From contig NC_084831.1 in assembly GCF_033115175.1 (NCBI RefSeq), positions 12,682,540-12,746,539 on the forward strand: a DNA stretch of 64,000 nt, read 5' to 3'. This DNA is from Lepus europaeus (Eukaryota; Chordata; Mammalia; Lagomorpha; Leporidae). The translations under genes were made by a program, and so were the position numbers. The notes below the pieces were generated by a model that made no database searches, was not told the DNA's origin, and worked only from the letters and a program-made list of their open reading frames with translations. Shown here one piece after another: positions 35,101-43,735 of this stretch; position 1 is the first letter of the stretch, and each line of letters begins with the position of its first letter.

Positions 35101-35180
35101 GTGGGTTAGGAGGGTTCAGTTTGGAAGCCTGGGGGAGAAGGGGATTCCTATTAACATTGTTACCGTGTAAAAGAAGGAAA
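32131..35180. other. Unique upstream DNA, free of CSINEs
   Basis: A MIR relic is at 32560-32625 (CTGGGCCTCAGTTTCCTC). Purine-rich runs lie at 34210-34370. No gene is recognised. Confidence 0.5.
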
Positions 35181-35183
35181 AAA

Positions 35184-35186
<3 letters not shown>

Positions 35187-35230
<44 letters not shown>

Positions 35231-35260
35231 AGAGAGAGAGAGAGAGGGAGGGAGGGAGAT
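35187..35260. repeat. (GT)n(GA)n composite microsatellite
   Basis: A GT run at 35187-35228 is followed directly by GA/GGGA repeats to about 35260. It lies 3 kb upstream of the PAX7 promoter. Confidence 0.95.
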
Positions 35261-36634
35261 TTCAGAGCATGCAGGCTGCGGGCAGGGGACAAGTGTCCCA
35301 GCCATGCAGTATGGGAAAGGCAGGCTCTTGGGGCTGTGGAGGCTCGGCCGCTGCACCTTTGGACGGAGCACAGGACGGGGAGCTCTTCCCGAAGGTCTCT
35401 GCCCAACGCCTTCTGGACCAAAGGATCCTCCTGTCCTAGGGATTCAGGGCTGAATTACAGCCCCCAGAGCCACGGAGGCCCATGCGTGCCTCAGGAAACC
35501 ATGGAGATGGGGAGGGGCCGGACAAGACAGCGGAGAGGAGCCCGCTGGGGAGAAGTCAGAAAGGCCAGGAGGAAAAAGCAAAACAAAACACAGAGGAGAG
35601 ACGCAGACAGATGGGGGGGGGGGGGGGAGGAGACGGACGGAAGAGACGGCGAGGGAGGGAGGGGGAGGAAGAAGGGGGTGAGGGGCTGCGGGGAGAAGTT
35701 TCCAGGCCAAGTCCAGCCCAGCTCCCGCAATCTGGTCAGGAGCCGCTCCGCCTCGCCCTGACCGGGTCTTAGGAGCTGACGGATGACTGCTTGGGGAGCG
35801 CATTTGGGCCAGGGGTTAGCAGCCGGGAAAGAGGGGAGGGGGAGACGCTCTCCTCCACCCCAGCTGCGGCTGCCCCAGTCCCCAGGTGAGCCCCCCTTCC
35901 TCCCGCTGGATGTGAAATCGCCATTTCACCCCGCCACACTTCTTAATTGTTGCAAAAATCATTTGTGAAATTGGTCTCCAACCAGTGAGAACGGCCACGC
36001 TCATTCCAACAGACACCCCTCACCCCCACCCCTGCCCGCCCTACCAGGGCCCCTGGATTCCCCAGGCTGCTGCCAAGCACGGGGTCTGGGGGAACCTGTG
36101 TCACCTCAGGACCCACTGCTGCGGCGAGGAGGGAGAGGGGACTGCAGCAAGGTGGCCTGGAGTTGGAGGGTCCCGGCAGTACGGGTCCTGCCCCGAGGTG
36201 ACCCCACTTGGTGGAGCGGAGTCCATGAGGGAGGGAGGCGGCCTCCAGGGGCCCTGGGCATTGCACCCGAGGTCTCTGCACATTTGGAAATCCACAAAAA
36301 CACACACTCTCACCTTCCTGCGCTATACCCGCGCAACCTGGGTGTGGCTTCAGAAGGTAAAGGCAGACACAGCCCACACTGGGAAACCCTGACTGACCCC
36401 ATGCAGACCTGCACCCAAACCCAGCGCGTGGACACGCACTGCAGCCCACGCTCGGGCACTCACACACAGGTCCATCCCGCACACACGGAGGAGAGACGTA
36501 ACAACTGCTTCCAGGCAAAGACGGGGTCAGGGAAGAAGGAAAGAGCACCGGCACGTGTGGTGTGCACGCGTGGACGTGTGCGTCTGCCTACACAGGATGG
36601 ACTGCAAAAAGCGCACTGAAAATAGAACCAAAAG
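35261..36634. other. Unique upstream DNA
   Basis: A poly-G run at 35611-35627 lies within a purine-rich stretch (35490-35690). Nothing else is recognised. Confidence 0.5.
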
Positions 36635-36790
36635 ATACGTTTCTTTTCAACGTAGACATTTTGGAAACCCATGCATTTATTTTTTTATTTCATTTGCCAT
36701 GAACTTTTCGAAGATCCCTCTATGCACAGATTTCAAAACAAACATTGCACCAAAATGAACTTCCATTCCATGAGCTGGTATTCATATACA
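36635..36790. mobile_element. L1-like 3' end piece
   Basis: TTGCCATGAACTTTTCGAAG, then ATTGCACCAAAATGAACTTC, as in the piece at 24290-24400. It is followed by a (TGTGTA)/(ATATAC) patch at 36791-36845. Confidence 0.45.
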
Positions 36791-36845
36791 GGTGTGTGTA
36801 TGTGTGCGTGTACTTGTATATGCAAATATATACATACATATTCAT

Positions 36846-37899
36846 CTCTGGGGTTCAGGGCAGGCCAGAGCCACCCAGTGAGATGTAAGGTGGGGCGACC
36901 ATCTTCCCTGGACACATATACTCTGGTTCAAGCCTTCACCATCCAATCCCTTTTTGGGGAAGGGCCCTCGAACACGGGCAGCCCAACAGTCCAGTGGTAA
37001 GCATCCTCCCCCATCCCAACCTAAAGCCAGTTGGCCTAACCTTTCCCAATTCTGGGGCCACTGGAGGGTGTGAGTTTAACAGAGTTTTCAACAGGGCCCT
37101 CATTCCCTCCCAGAGGGCCCCCAAAAGTCCGATGAGCCCCTCCTGCTAGGAGAAAGGGGGTCTGTCGCATGCCAAGAGGGACAAAGGTCACAGGTGAGAA
37201 GGGGAGGGAGGGGTACCTCCTGCTGAAAGCCCCCAGGCTCAGGGAAGGCAGACTCCCGGGCAGGCGGGGGAGAGGGCAGGGGGTGGACACGATTGTATTT
37301 TTGCTTCCAGTGCTTAGCCAGAGCCGCTCTTTCTCGGGAAGGTTGGGGGGAGACAAAAGGCCAGCAGCCACGGCGTCCTGCCCCGCTGAGAGGGCGTTTT
37401 GCCCCCAGACTCCCTGTCCCCAGGCTAAGGCTGCTGGCCACTCCGCTCACAGCACAGAACTGCTGCCTTCTAATCCTCCCCCCTCCCAGCTCCTGACAGC
37501 CTCACGGGGCACCTCCTCCTCACAGCCACCCCCGCGGGACTCCACAGGGGGACCAGGTGCCCCTCCCCAGCTCTCTCCTCTCCCCGTTTTGTGGTCAACT
37601 CCTGGGCACCGACTGCCTGTCCAGCCTCAGGACCCCCACACCTGCTGGAAAAAGTCCTGGGCCGTGGCCTGGGGGGCTAACTGGGAAGAGGGGGTGAGCC
37701 CCTGCTGCAGGTGGCCCACAGGTGGGGCAGGGGCTGAGAAACCGTGCGCGGCCCCAGGCAGCCCCAGTTTTCCAAGCCTTGGGCCCGGACACCGCGTCTG
37801 GGCGGGAGGCCGGCCGGGAATGGGACATCATCTCACCGAGAAAGTCACCATCCCTCCCGAGTGGCCCCGGCCGTCCCCCCACCCCCACCCCGGGAGTCC
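36846..37899. other. Unique upstream DNA next to the promoter island
   Basis: No repeat or gene recognised. Confidence 0.5.
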
Positions 37900-38023
37900 C
37901 ACCCAGAGCCTGCCAGCGCCCTGCGGCAGACAAGGAACTGCTCTGGGGCTGTGTCCCCCGGAGGCCGGAGAGGCCGCGGCCGTCCCAGATGTTGTCACGG
38001 GCCGGCTTGGATCCGGCCCATTC

Positions 38024-38031
38024 ATCAAAGG
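38024..38031 (+). promoter_or_regulatory. TCF/LEF-type site in proximal promoter
   Basis: The bases ATCAAAGG match the Wnt-effector consensus (reverse complement CCTTTGAT). The site lies about 215 bases upstream of the TATA-like box. Wnt signalling is a known input to PAX7 in neural crest and muscle progenitors, but an 8-base match alone is weak evidence. Confidence 0.35.
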
Positions 38032-38193
38032 AAGACGCCCGCATGAAGCCGGGCCCCCTCTTCGGCGGCCCAGCCCCCGGCTCCGCGGGCTGCGCTCGCT
38101 CCGTGTGCACGGGCAGTTCGGATTCGCCCCCAAAACGAGGTCGAGCCGGGAATTAGAAGAAAAAAAAAAATTCGTTGGCGATTTCTTTTCGTT

Positions 38194-38198
38194 ATTGG
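38194..38198 (-). promoter_or_regulatory. Inverted CCAAT box (ATTGG)
   Basis: ATTGG in the context TTATTGGTCC lies about 45 bases upstream of the TATA-like element and about 75 bases before the inferred start. That is a usual position for an NF-Y site in a CpG-island promoter. Binding is inferred only. Confidence 0.45.
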
Positions 38199-38240
38199 TC
38201 CTTCGCTCCCCTCGGTCCTGGCCCCCTTCCCTCCTCATGA

Positions 38241-38247
38241 ATAAAAG
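38241..38247 (+). promoter_or_regulatory. TATA-like box of PAX7 promoter
   Basis: The bases ATAAAAG lie in an otherwise GC-rich island, about 745 bases before the start codon. They are preceded 43 bases upstream by an inverted CCAAT box. Spacing suggests a start site near 38270. The core lacks the leading T of TATAAAAG, so this is a probable rather than a certain core promoter element. Confidence 0.5.
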
Positions 38248-38269
38248 AAAAGTCCGAACCTATCAGATC

Positions 38270-38986
38270 TCGACGGCCGCCGCCGCCGCCTCCTCCTCCT
38301 CGGGCTCCGGGGGAGCACTTTTGCACAATTTACCCAGCGCACCACTCGCGCCCCCTCGCTTCTCCTCTTCTCTCCCCCGGCCCCGTCCCTCCCCGTCGCC
38401 TGTCCGCAAGCCCCGAGCCCGGAGCAGGCACCTTCCTCCTCCTCCTCCTCCTCGTCCTCCCCGGGACCGGGGAGCAGCCCGCGCGCTGCGCAGCAACAAG
38501 GCGCGGGGCCGAGGGAGGGAGCCAGCCGCGGGAGCACAGACACGCCGCCTGCGGCCCGCTCGGCAGCCTCGCGGCTCCGAAACTTTGGCTCGCGGGCCTG
38601 AGCCCCGGGGACCTCGCTGCCCCGCGCGCCCCCGAGCCGCGCCGCGGGTCTCGCCGTGCGCGTCGGCGCGCGCAGCTCGCGGCCGAGCGGAGCCGGCGGA
38701 GGCGGCCTTGGGGCCCGAGTGTTTGTTTGCGTGAACTTCCTCGTCGCCACCTTCCCTCCCCCCCCCCAGCCTCCGCCCCCGCCTCCCCCCCCCTCCGCGC
38801 TCCTGGACGCGTTCGCTTGCAGCCGGGGGTGGGGGGTGGGGTAGGGAGTGAGTGTGCAGAGGAGGGGGGAGAGGTTAAAAAAAAAGAAGAAGAAGGAGGG
38901 AAGAAAGAAAGAGCGCAGCAGGGGTAGAGGGAGCGGACGGGAAGCGAATTTTGCCGACTCCGGACGCGTCCCCCGTGTGCGCAGGA
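38270..38986 (+). promoter_or_regulatory. PAX7: PAX7 5' untranslated leader (inferred)
   Basis: The leader is about 0.7 kb if transcription starts near 38270. It is very GC-rich with CCG and CCT runs (38275-38310, 38431-38460), a C-rich stretch (38745-38800) and a purine-rich stretch (38825-38935) just before the start codon. No ATG occurs between the one at 38237, which lies upstream of the TATA-like box, and the PAX7 start. A strong G-quadruplex pattern sits at 38825-38846. The exact 5' end is not known from sequence alone. Confidence 0.6.
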
Positions 38987-39071
38987 ATGGCTGCCCTGCC
39001 CGGCGCGGTCCCGAGGATGGTGCGGCCGGCTCCGGGGCAGAGCTACCCGCGCACGGGATTTCCCCTGGAAG
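38987..39071 (+). CDS. PAX7: PAX7 coding exon 1 (residues 1-28 plus first base of codon 29)
   Basis: This exon encodes the short N-terminal arm before the paired domain, reading [11 protein letters not shown] at its start and ending FPLE. The start codon has a strong context, with G at -3 and G at +4, and it is the first ATG in the inferred leader. The donor is AAG|GTAAGC and the exon ends in phase 1, so the G joins TG of exon 2 to make Val29. From memory, other mammals have Thr7, Met12 and Asn19 where this sequence has Ala7, Val12 and Ser19; these fall outside the DNA-binding domain. A second in-frame Met is at residue 11. The paralogue PAX3 has a different N-terminus but shares the motif [12 protein letters not shown], which spans this junction. 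Confidence 0.97.
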
Positions 39072-41534
39072 GTAAGCGCGGCCCGGCCGGCCTCGCCCGC
39101 GCCCGGAGCCCGCAGCCCGCAGCCCCCGGGCCCGGGCGAGGTGGCAGTCTCCAGGGGCGGGGGGCGGCGGCGGCAGCCAGAGCCCCCTGCTCTCCCGGGT
39201 CCGAGCCGGGCGCGGGACTCGGCAAGTTTCTGGGCTCGGCGCTTGTCGGTTTCTGCGTGGGTCTCCCTGCCCCGCGCGCGGCCTCCGCTTCGCAGGGCGG
39301 GCACCGCTGGCCTTCACCGCCGGCTTGACCTCCTGGGAGCCGCAGGCTCCCGGCTCCGGCCAGGTCCCGGTGCCTGCCCGCGCCTTAGGCGGATTCAGAG
39401 ACGTCTCCTCAGGTGGTTTCTCGGCGGGCTCCCGCGCTCGCCGGCCACCGGGATGCTCGTCCGAGCCCTTTTATTTCGAAACTCCAACCGTGTGTGATCC
39501 TTGATCTGCCCGCGCTGCCAAGGACCCTCGCTTCTCCGGAGCCGCCCTCAGACGCGCCTGCTTCCCGGCCGAGAAACAAACCAAGATTAAAAAAAAAAAA
39601 AAAGTAACGATTTTTCCACCCCAAAAAACTTTTCACTCGGATTCTGGAAGACTCCGGGGAGAAAACCTGGAGACGGCGCGAGGGCACGGCCTTGTGCAAA
39701 GCGGGACAAGTGTTGCTTTGTAACGCGCGGTTCCCAAGTAGCCAGCGCCCGCCCGGGCGAGCGCGGGGTGGACCCAGGGCGCCCCGGCCCCCGGCGGGAG
39801 ACCTGGCGGCGAGCCTGGGGGGAGACCCTGTCCTGTGTTTTGGGGACCGTTTTAAACTCACGGGAGGCCTTCAGCCAGTCGCCCAGGAGGCGCCCGGCTT
39901 CTGGGGGTGCCGGAGCGAAGTGCTTAGATCTAACGCGCAGAGTTTTGTTTTTTAATTACTCTCGTTGTAATTGTCTGAGCCCCTCGTGCTGGCTGCAGGG
40001 GAGGGAAGGCTGGGAGGGGGTGGGCGGGCAGGCAGCCCGCCCGCGCTCCGGGGAGGGGGCCCCCGCGGGCAGCGAGACGGCACCGGGTCCCCGCGTTAGA
40101 GCGAGGCGCAGAGGGCGGCTCCGTGATCAAGTGCGCGCGGGCAGCCACGCAGGCGGCGGAGCGCGCAAGCCCGGGGATTTGCCGAGGCTCTCCTGGAGCG
40201 AACGCCAGTGAGACAGGCGGCTGAGGACGCGCGGCGGATTAGGACAATATTTGCCCAACATGACGCGGAATACGGAGGAGAGGCGAGCGCCGGGCGCTGG
40301 AGAGGCTCTTGAATACAAACTTTGGCGCTCGAGAGCTCTCCAGCGCTAATGGCATACCCCGCCGCGGAGACCCAGGGACTCGGGCTCGGCGACGCACGAT
40401 TTCTGATTAAATCCGAGGGTGGCTTCAGATACCTACTTTTACAGAGAGAGGTGGGGGGACCGCGAGAGCGAGGGAGGGGGCGGCAGGCACAGCTAGGCAG
40501 CCCGAGCCTCTTCTCGCCTCCTCCCTTCCAATTAACGCTGTCAGCTCCCTGCGCTCGGGCGGCTGTGAAATCGCTCTAATCTTACGGATCTCCGCAGCCG
40601 CCGAGTGCCCAAATTGGGGGGATCGAGGCCGGATTAGTGCACCGGGTGCCCCCCAACCTTCCGTGAGGAAATTGTTAGACTTTGCATTGAGGCTGCTGGG
40701 ACGCCGTCTCCTTCCGGCTCGCGCCAGTCCTGGTTCCCAAAGCGCCCCCGCGCCCCGGGACTCTGACCAGGTCGCCGTGCCAGCCTCTCCGAGCCTGCAA
40801 GGGACAGTGGTTTCGCAGACCGAGTCGGGTATTTGATTCAGGAGCTTGCCGAGGGCACAGTGTGTATCCCCAAATTATCCCAAAACGAAATGAGAACTTT
40901 GAGAGTGAGTGCAAGCAGAGGGACAGCCAGGTGCCCCCAGAGGCTGGGCCAGCAGCCCGGTGCCACCAGCCCCTCGGCCGTGTCTCGGCTGTAAAATCAC
41001 CAGGAGCCCCGTGAATGCTAGCTAGTCAGCAGCCAGCGCCTCCTGGGCCCCTGGAGTGGCTGCAGCGAGCCTGGAGCTGACCAGATGGGCCCCATCTCAC
41101 GGGTTCTTGGCTGTTCTGAGAGCAGGAACAAGGCAGCCCCGCGGCCGGCGCCAGAGCCCTGTGTGTGGAAAGCCACCACTCCCGAGGTCTCCACGGCCCC
41201 ACCAGCCTTGCAAATCTGCTCTCCGGCCTGTCTCTATACACTACCCCCCCCCTTCTCAGCGACATTCCCCAGGTGTGGCCTCATTCCCTGCAGAGTAGCA
41301 GGAGGTGGGGGCGCGGCACTGTGACCCCTCTGCCCACACGCGCAGGACCCTCTCTCTGCCTCCCGGAGTGGTTTTCTGATCTCCGAGCCACCAAAGCCCA
41401 GGGCCCGCCAACCTCTAGGATCGGCTGTTGGTGGTGTGCGGGTTCAGACAGCACTAAAGTCAGGGTGCACGCTCCTCTTCATCCTTACTTACCCGGCGCC
41501 TCTCTCTCTGTCTCGCCTCCCCGCCCTTCTGCAG
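39072..41534 (+). other. PAX7 intron 1
   Basis: The intron is 2463 bases, with donor GTAAGC and acceptor CTGCAG after a long CT tract (41505-41534). The first 1.6 kb belongs to the CpG island. A block at 40190-40660 combines GATTAG/TAAT-like cores with dense CG and looks like regulatory sequence. A poly-A run lies at 39587-39603. The last 800 bases show nothing I can name. Confidence 0.9.
40190..40660. promoter_or_regulatory. CNE-like block in PAX7 intron 1
   Basis: GGCGGATTAGGACAATATTTG, GCGCTAATGGC, TCTGATTAAATCCG, TTCCAATTAACGC, CGCTCTAATCTTACG and GGCCGGATTAGTGC give six homeodomain-type cores, several of the TAATCC/GGATTA type, within 470 CG-rich bases. Function is inferred. Confidence 0.45.
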
Positions 41535-41770
41535 TGTCCACCCCACTGGGCCAAGGCCGGGTCAATCAGCTCGGTGGGGTCTTCATCAACGGGCGACCCC
41601 TGCCTAACCACATCCGCCACAAGATCGTGGAGATGGCCCACCACGGCATCCGGCCCTGTGTCATCTCCCGCCAGTTGCGCGTCTCCCACGGCTGCGTCTC
41701 CAAGATCCTGTGCCGCTACCAGGAGACCGGCTCCATCCGGCCGGGGGCCATTGGCGGCAGCAAACCCAGA
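41535..41770 (+). CDS. PAX7: PAX7 coding exon 2 (PAI half of the paired domain)
   Basis: The exon encodes residues 29-107, starting inside Val29 and ending exactly after Arg107. It covers the beta-turn and the first helix-turn-helix (PAI subdomain) of the paired domain, the main DNA-contacting half. The stretches [17 protein letters not shown] and [14 protein letters not shown] are the signature paired-box sequences. The acceptor follows a long pyrimidine tract and reads CTGCAG|TG; the donor is AGA|GTGAGT. I see no substitution relative to the PAX3/PAX7 sequence I recall. The reading frame stays open into intron 2, but the consensus donor and the family gene structure place the exon end here. 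Confidence 0.97.
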
Positions 41771-42192
41771 GTGAGTGTCTCCGCCACAGAGGCTGGCGGC
41801 AGATCTCCCCGGGGCCAGGGGGTCCTGGCTGCAGCCCCTCACCCCAGTAGCACCGGGCGTCTCCCTGCTGCCTGCGGGAAGTACTTGGGGAGAGTACCCC
41901 TACTTCCGCACAACCTCCCATCATTTTTCCATTTCTTGAAACCCCCAGAGATAGTATGGGGGGACCTTAAGAGGGTCTTAGTTGGGTTTTACTTTGTTAG
42001 CTCTGTCTCCCTGCCCCTGGCTGTCCCCTTGGGAACCAGGAGCTGGCTGCTTGAAAGGATGGAGGCAACCTCAATGGGGGCGGGAGGGGGGCGATCAAAG
42101 CCACCAGCCAGGCCTGGGGCTCCAGGGAGGTTGATACTGAAAGTGTCTCCCTCCCCCGCCCCATCTCTCCACTCCCGCCTCCACCTCTGAAG
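41771..42192 (+). other. PAX7 intron 2
   Basis: A 422-base intron (to the first acceptor) with donor GTGAGT and a C-rich pyrimidine tract before the tandem AAG/CAG acceptor. It has no repeats. The frame of exon 2 is open through it, but nothing suggests it is coding. Confidence 0.92.
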
Positions 42193-42322
42193 CAGGTGGC
42201 GACCCCGGATGTGGAGAAAAAGATTGAGGAGTACAAACGGGAAAACCCGGGCATGTTCAGCTGGGAGATCCGGGACCGGCTGCTAAAGGACGGGCACTGC
42301 GACCGCAGCACCGTGCCCTCAG
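42193..42322 (+). CDS. PAX7: PAX7 coding exon 3 (linker and RED half of the paired domain)
   Basis: In its long form this exon encodes Gln108 to Ser150 plus the first base of codon 151. It holds the linker and most of the second helix-turn-helix (RED subdomain), with motifs [19 protein letters not shown] and [13 protein letters not shown]. The acceptor region reads GAAGCAG|GTG, giving two AGs three bases apart. Use of the first AG (exon start 42193) includes Gln108; use of the second (exon start 42196) removes it without a frame change. The donor is CAG|GTGAGA. Gln inclusion in this linker is a known PAX3/PAX7 isoform difference that alters DNA binding by the PAI half. Confidence 0.97.
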
Positions 42323-42732
42323 GTGAGAAGGGAGCTGAGCCGCGCCGCGGGCCTCCGTCCCCTCGGGACTCCCGCGGCGGGAGACCGTGGGAGACCCGGC
42401 ACTTGGAGGAAACTTAGGGAGGAAGGGGAACAAGAAAGAGGGAATCAAAACTGAAAGGAAGATGGGAAGGGAGGGGGATGGAAGAGAAAGAAGCAAAGGG
42501 GAGGAGGAGAAGAAAGAACGGGAGGAGGGGAAAGGAGAGGGGCAGGCGGCAGCAAGTTCACCTAGAAGGTGTGTGACCAGGAAGGACCTGGGAGCGAGGC
42601 GGCTGTGTCCCGGGAGAGTGATGTCTCTGGACCACCTCCCTGAGTCAGCATTCCCCTTCTGTTGCCAGCACCGGCCGCTGGGTCCGGAGTTCGGAGGCGC
42701 CAAACCCTCCTGCCTGTGAGAGAGAAAGTGGC

Positions 42733-42824
<92 letters not shown>

Positions 42825-43147
42825 CAGGTACATGCAGGTGTACCGGGCTGGGACACACACCTGAGTGTGAGGGTGGCAGCACAGGCTCTGAAGGGGCTGG
42901 GAGATGGCGGGAGGCACAGACAAGTGAAGGAATGCTCTAGGCGGGCGCCAAGGTGTGAGCGCCCAGCTGTGGGGCAGGTGTGCCCGGTCTGTGACTGTGC
43001 AATGCCCAACTGCCTGGTGGGGGTGGAATGGAAGGGAGCGGAAGGGAGGAAGGGGCTTCCTGACTTTCTCCCAGGGGCCCCCCGTGGTTTGGGCTCCCCT
43101 TGCCCCCCAACGACTTATACGCGCTCTTTTGGCTTTGAATTTCTGAG
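42323..43147 (+). other. PAX7 intron 3
   Basis: An 825-base intron (to the first acceptor). It holds a purine-rich stretch at 42415-42545 and a (GT)n(GA)n microsatellite at 42741-42820. The acceptor tract is a weak, T-rich one (TTTTGGCTTTGAATTTCTGAG), followed by the second acceptor six bases on. A weak tract is consistent with regulated choice between the two. Confidence 0.92.
42741..42820. repeat. (GT)n(GA)n composite microsatellite in PAX7 intron 3
   Basis: GT run 42739-42772 followed by GA run 42773-42820, about 330 bases before exon 4. Confidence 0.95.
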
Positions 43148-43282
43148 GTTTAGTGAGTTCGATTAGCCGCGTGCTCAGAATCAAGTTCGGGAAGAAAGAG
43201 GAGGACGATGAGGCCGACAAGAAGGAGGAAGACGGTGAGAAGAAGGCTAAACACAGCATCGATGGCATCCTGGGCGACAAAG
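43148..43282 (+). CDS. PAX7: PAX7 coding exon 4 (end of paired domain, acidic linker, octapeptide)
   Basis: The long form encodes Gly151-Leu152-Val153 and continues to Lys195 plus one base. It finishes the RED helix ([11 protein letters not shown]), then gives a charged linker [18 protein letters not shown] and the octapeptide HSIDGILG at residues 186-193, a Groucho/TLE-binding repressor motif in PAX proteins. Two acceptors lie six bases apart: GAG at 43145-43147 gives the GL-containing form, and TAG at 43151-43153 (exon start 43154) gives the form without GL. The donor is AAG|GTAGGG in phase 1. Compared with my recollection of other mammals, the acidic linker differs by Glu/Asp exchanges only. 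Confidence 0.97.
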
Positions 43283-43534
43283 GTAGGGATGCGGCTCCAG
43301 ACCGGCCGCTGCTCCCGTCGCCCCAGCGCGCAGGCCGCTGGGTCCCCTCTGCGCACCCCCACCCCAGGTCCTGGTGCGATGCAGAGCCCAGCGCCTGGGG
43401 CCTCCTCCTTCTGGGGGCAGCCGGACTGTGGGAACGCGGGAGTCACTGCGAACCGTGCACCTGAACCCCCGCGGGACAGGCGGAATCTGCCCGAGTGCCC
43501 CGGGGCCTGAGTCCTCTGGGGCTGGCGTTTTGGC

Positions 43535-43735
43535 TGCTGTTCCGATGTTGATCAATTATTTATAGGAAACTGGTGGTGGGGGGGGTGCGGCGGGAAGAGG
43601 CGGCCCCACGGCTCCCTAAATGAATTTGTTAACCAGAGCCGCACATGCTCGCTAAACGGTCCCTGGAAACCCCGCCTGACAGTTGACTGACCGCCCCAAT
43701 CAATAAAAATTAACCAGGGCCAGCGCCGGCCGGAG
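43535..43735. promoter_or_regulatory. CNE-like block at start of intron 4
   Basis: GATGTTGATCAATTATTTAT, CCCTAAATGAATTTGTTAAC, TGACAGTTGACTGACC and CCAATCAATAAAAATTAACC combine MEIS/TGIF-type TGACAG with PBX/HOX-like ATCAATAAA cores. Sequence is unique and repeat-free. Confidence 0.45.

Larger units (their letters stand above)
37900..40700. promoter_or_regulatory. CpG island over PAX7 promoter, exon 1 and start of intron 1
   Basis: CG dinucleotides are dense from about 37.9 kb, peak at 38.26-38.72 kb and stay frequent through 40.7 kb. Elsewhere in the window CG is depleted as usual in mammalian DNA. The island holds the inferred start site, leader, exon 1 and about 1.6 kb of intron 1. Limits were judged by eye. 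Confidence 0.8.

Noticed and set aside
37169..38734. A 521-codon open frame on the + strand across the promoter
   Set aside because: It is low in complexity, rich in Pro, Arg, Ala and Gly, crosses the inferred promoter and leader, and stops before the PAX7 start. Long open frames are common by chance in CpG islands, where stop codons are rare.
38235..39317. 360- and 324-codon open frames on the minus strand over exon 1
   Set aside because: Same cause: GC-rich island sequence lacking stops. The predicted protein is compositionally biased with no domain, and the frame includes the reverse of the PAX7 exon.
41165..42190. Open frame continuing through exon 2 into intron 2
   Set aside because: The exon 2 donor AGA|GTGAGT and the family exon structure are clear. 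Read-through would break the paired domain. I see no support for a retained-intron protein.
38987..43282. PAX3 as the identity of the gene
   Set aside because: The linker KPRQVATPD, the RED segment [12 protein letters not shown], the GL tandem acceptor and RIKFGKK fit PAX7. PAX3 differs at each of these.
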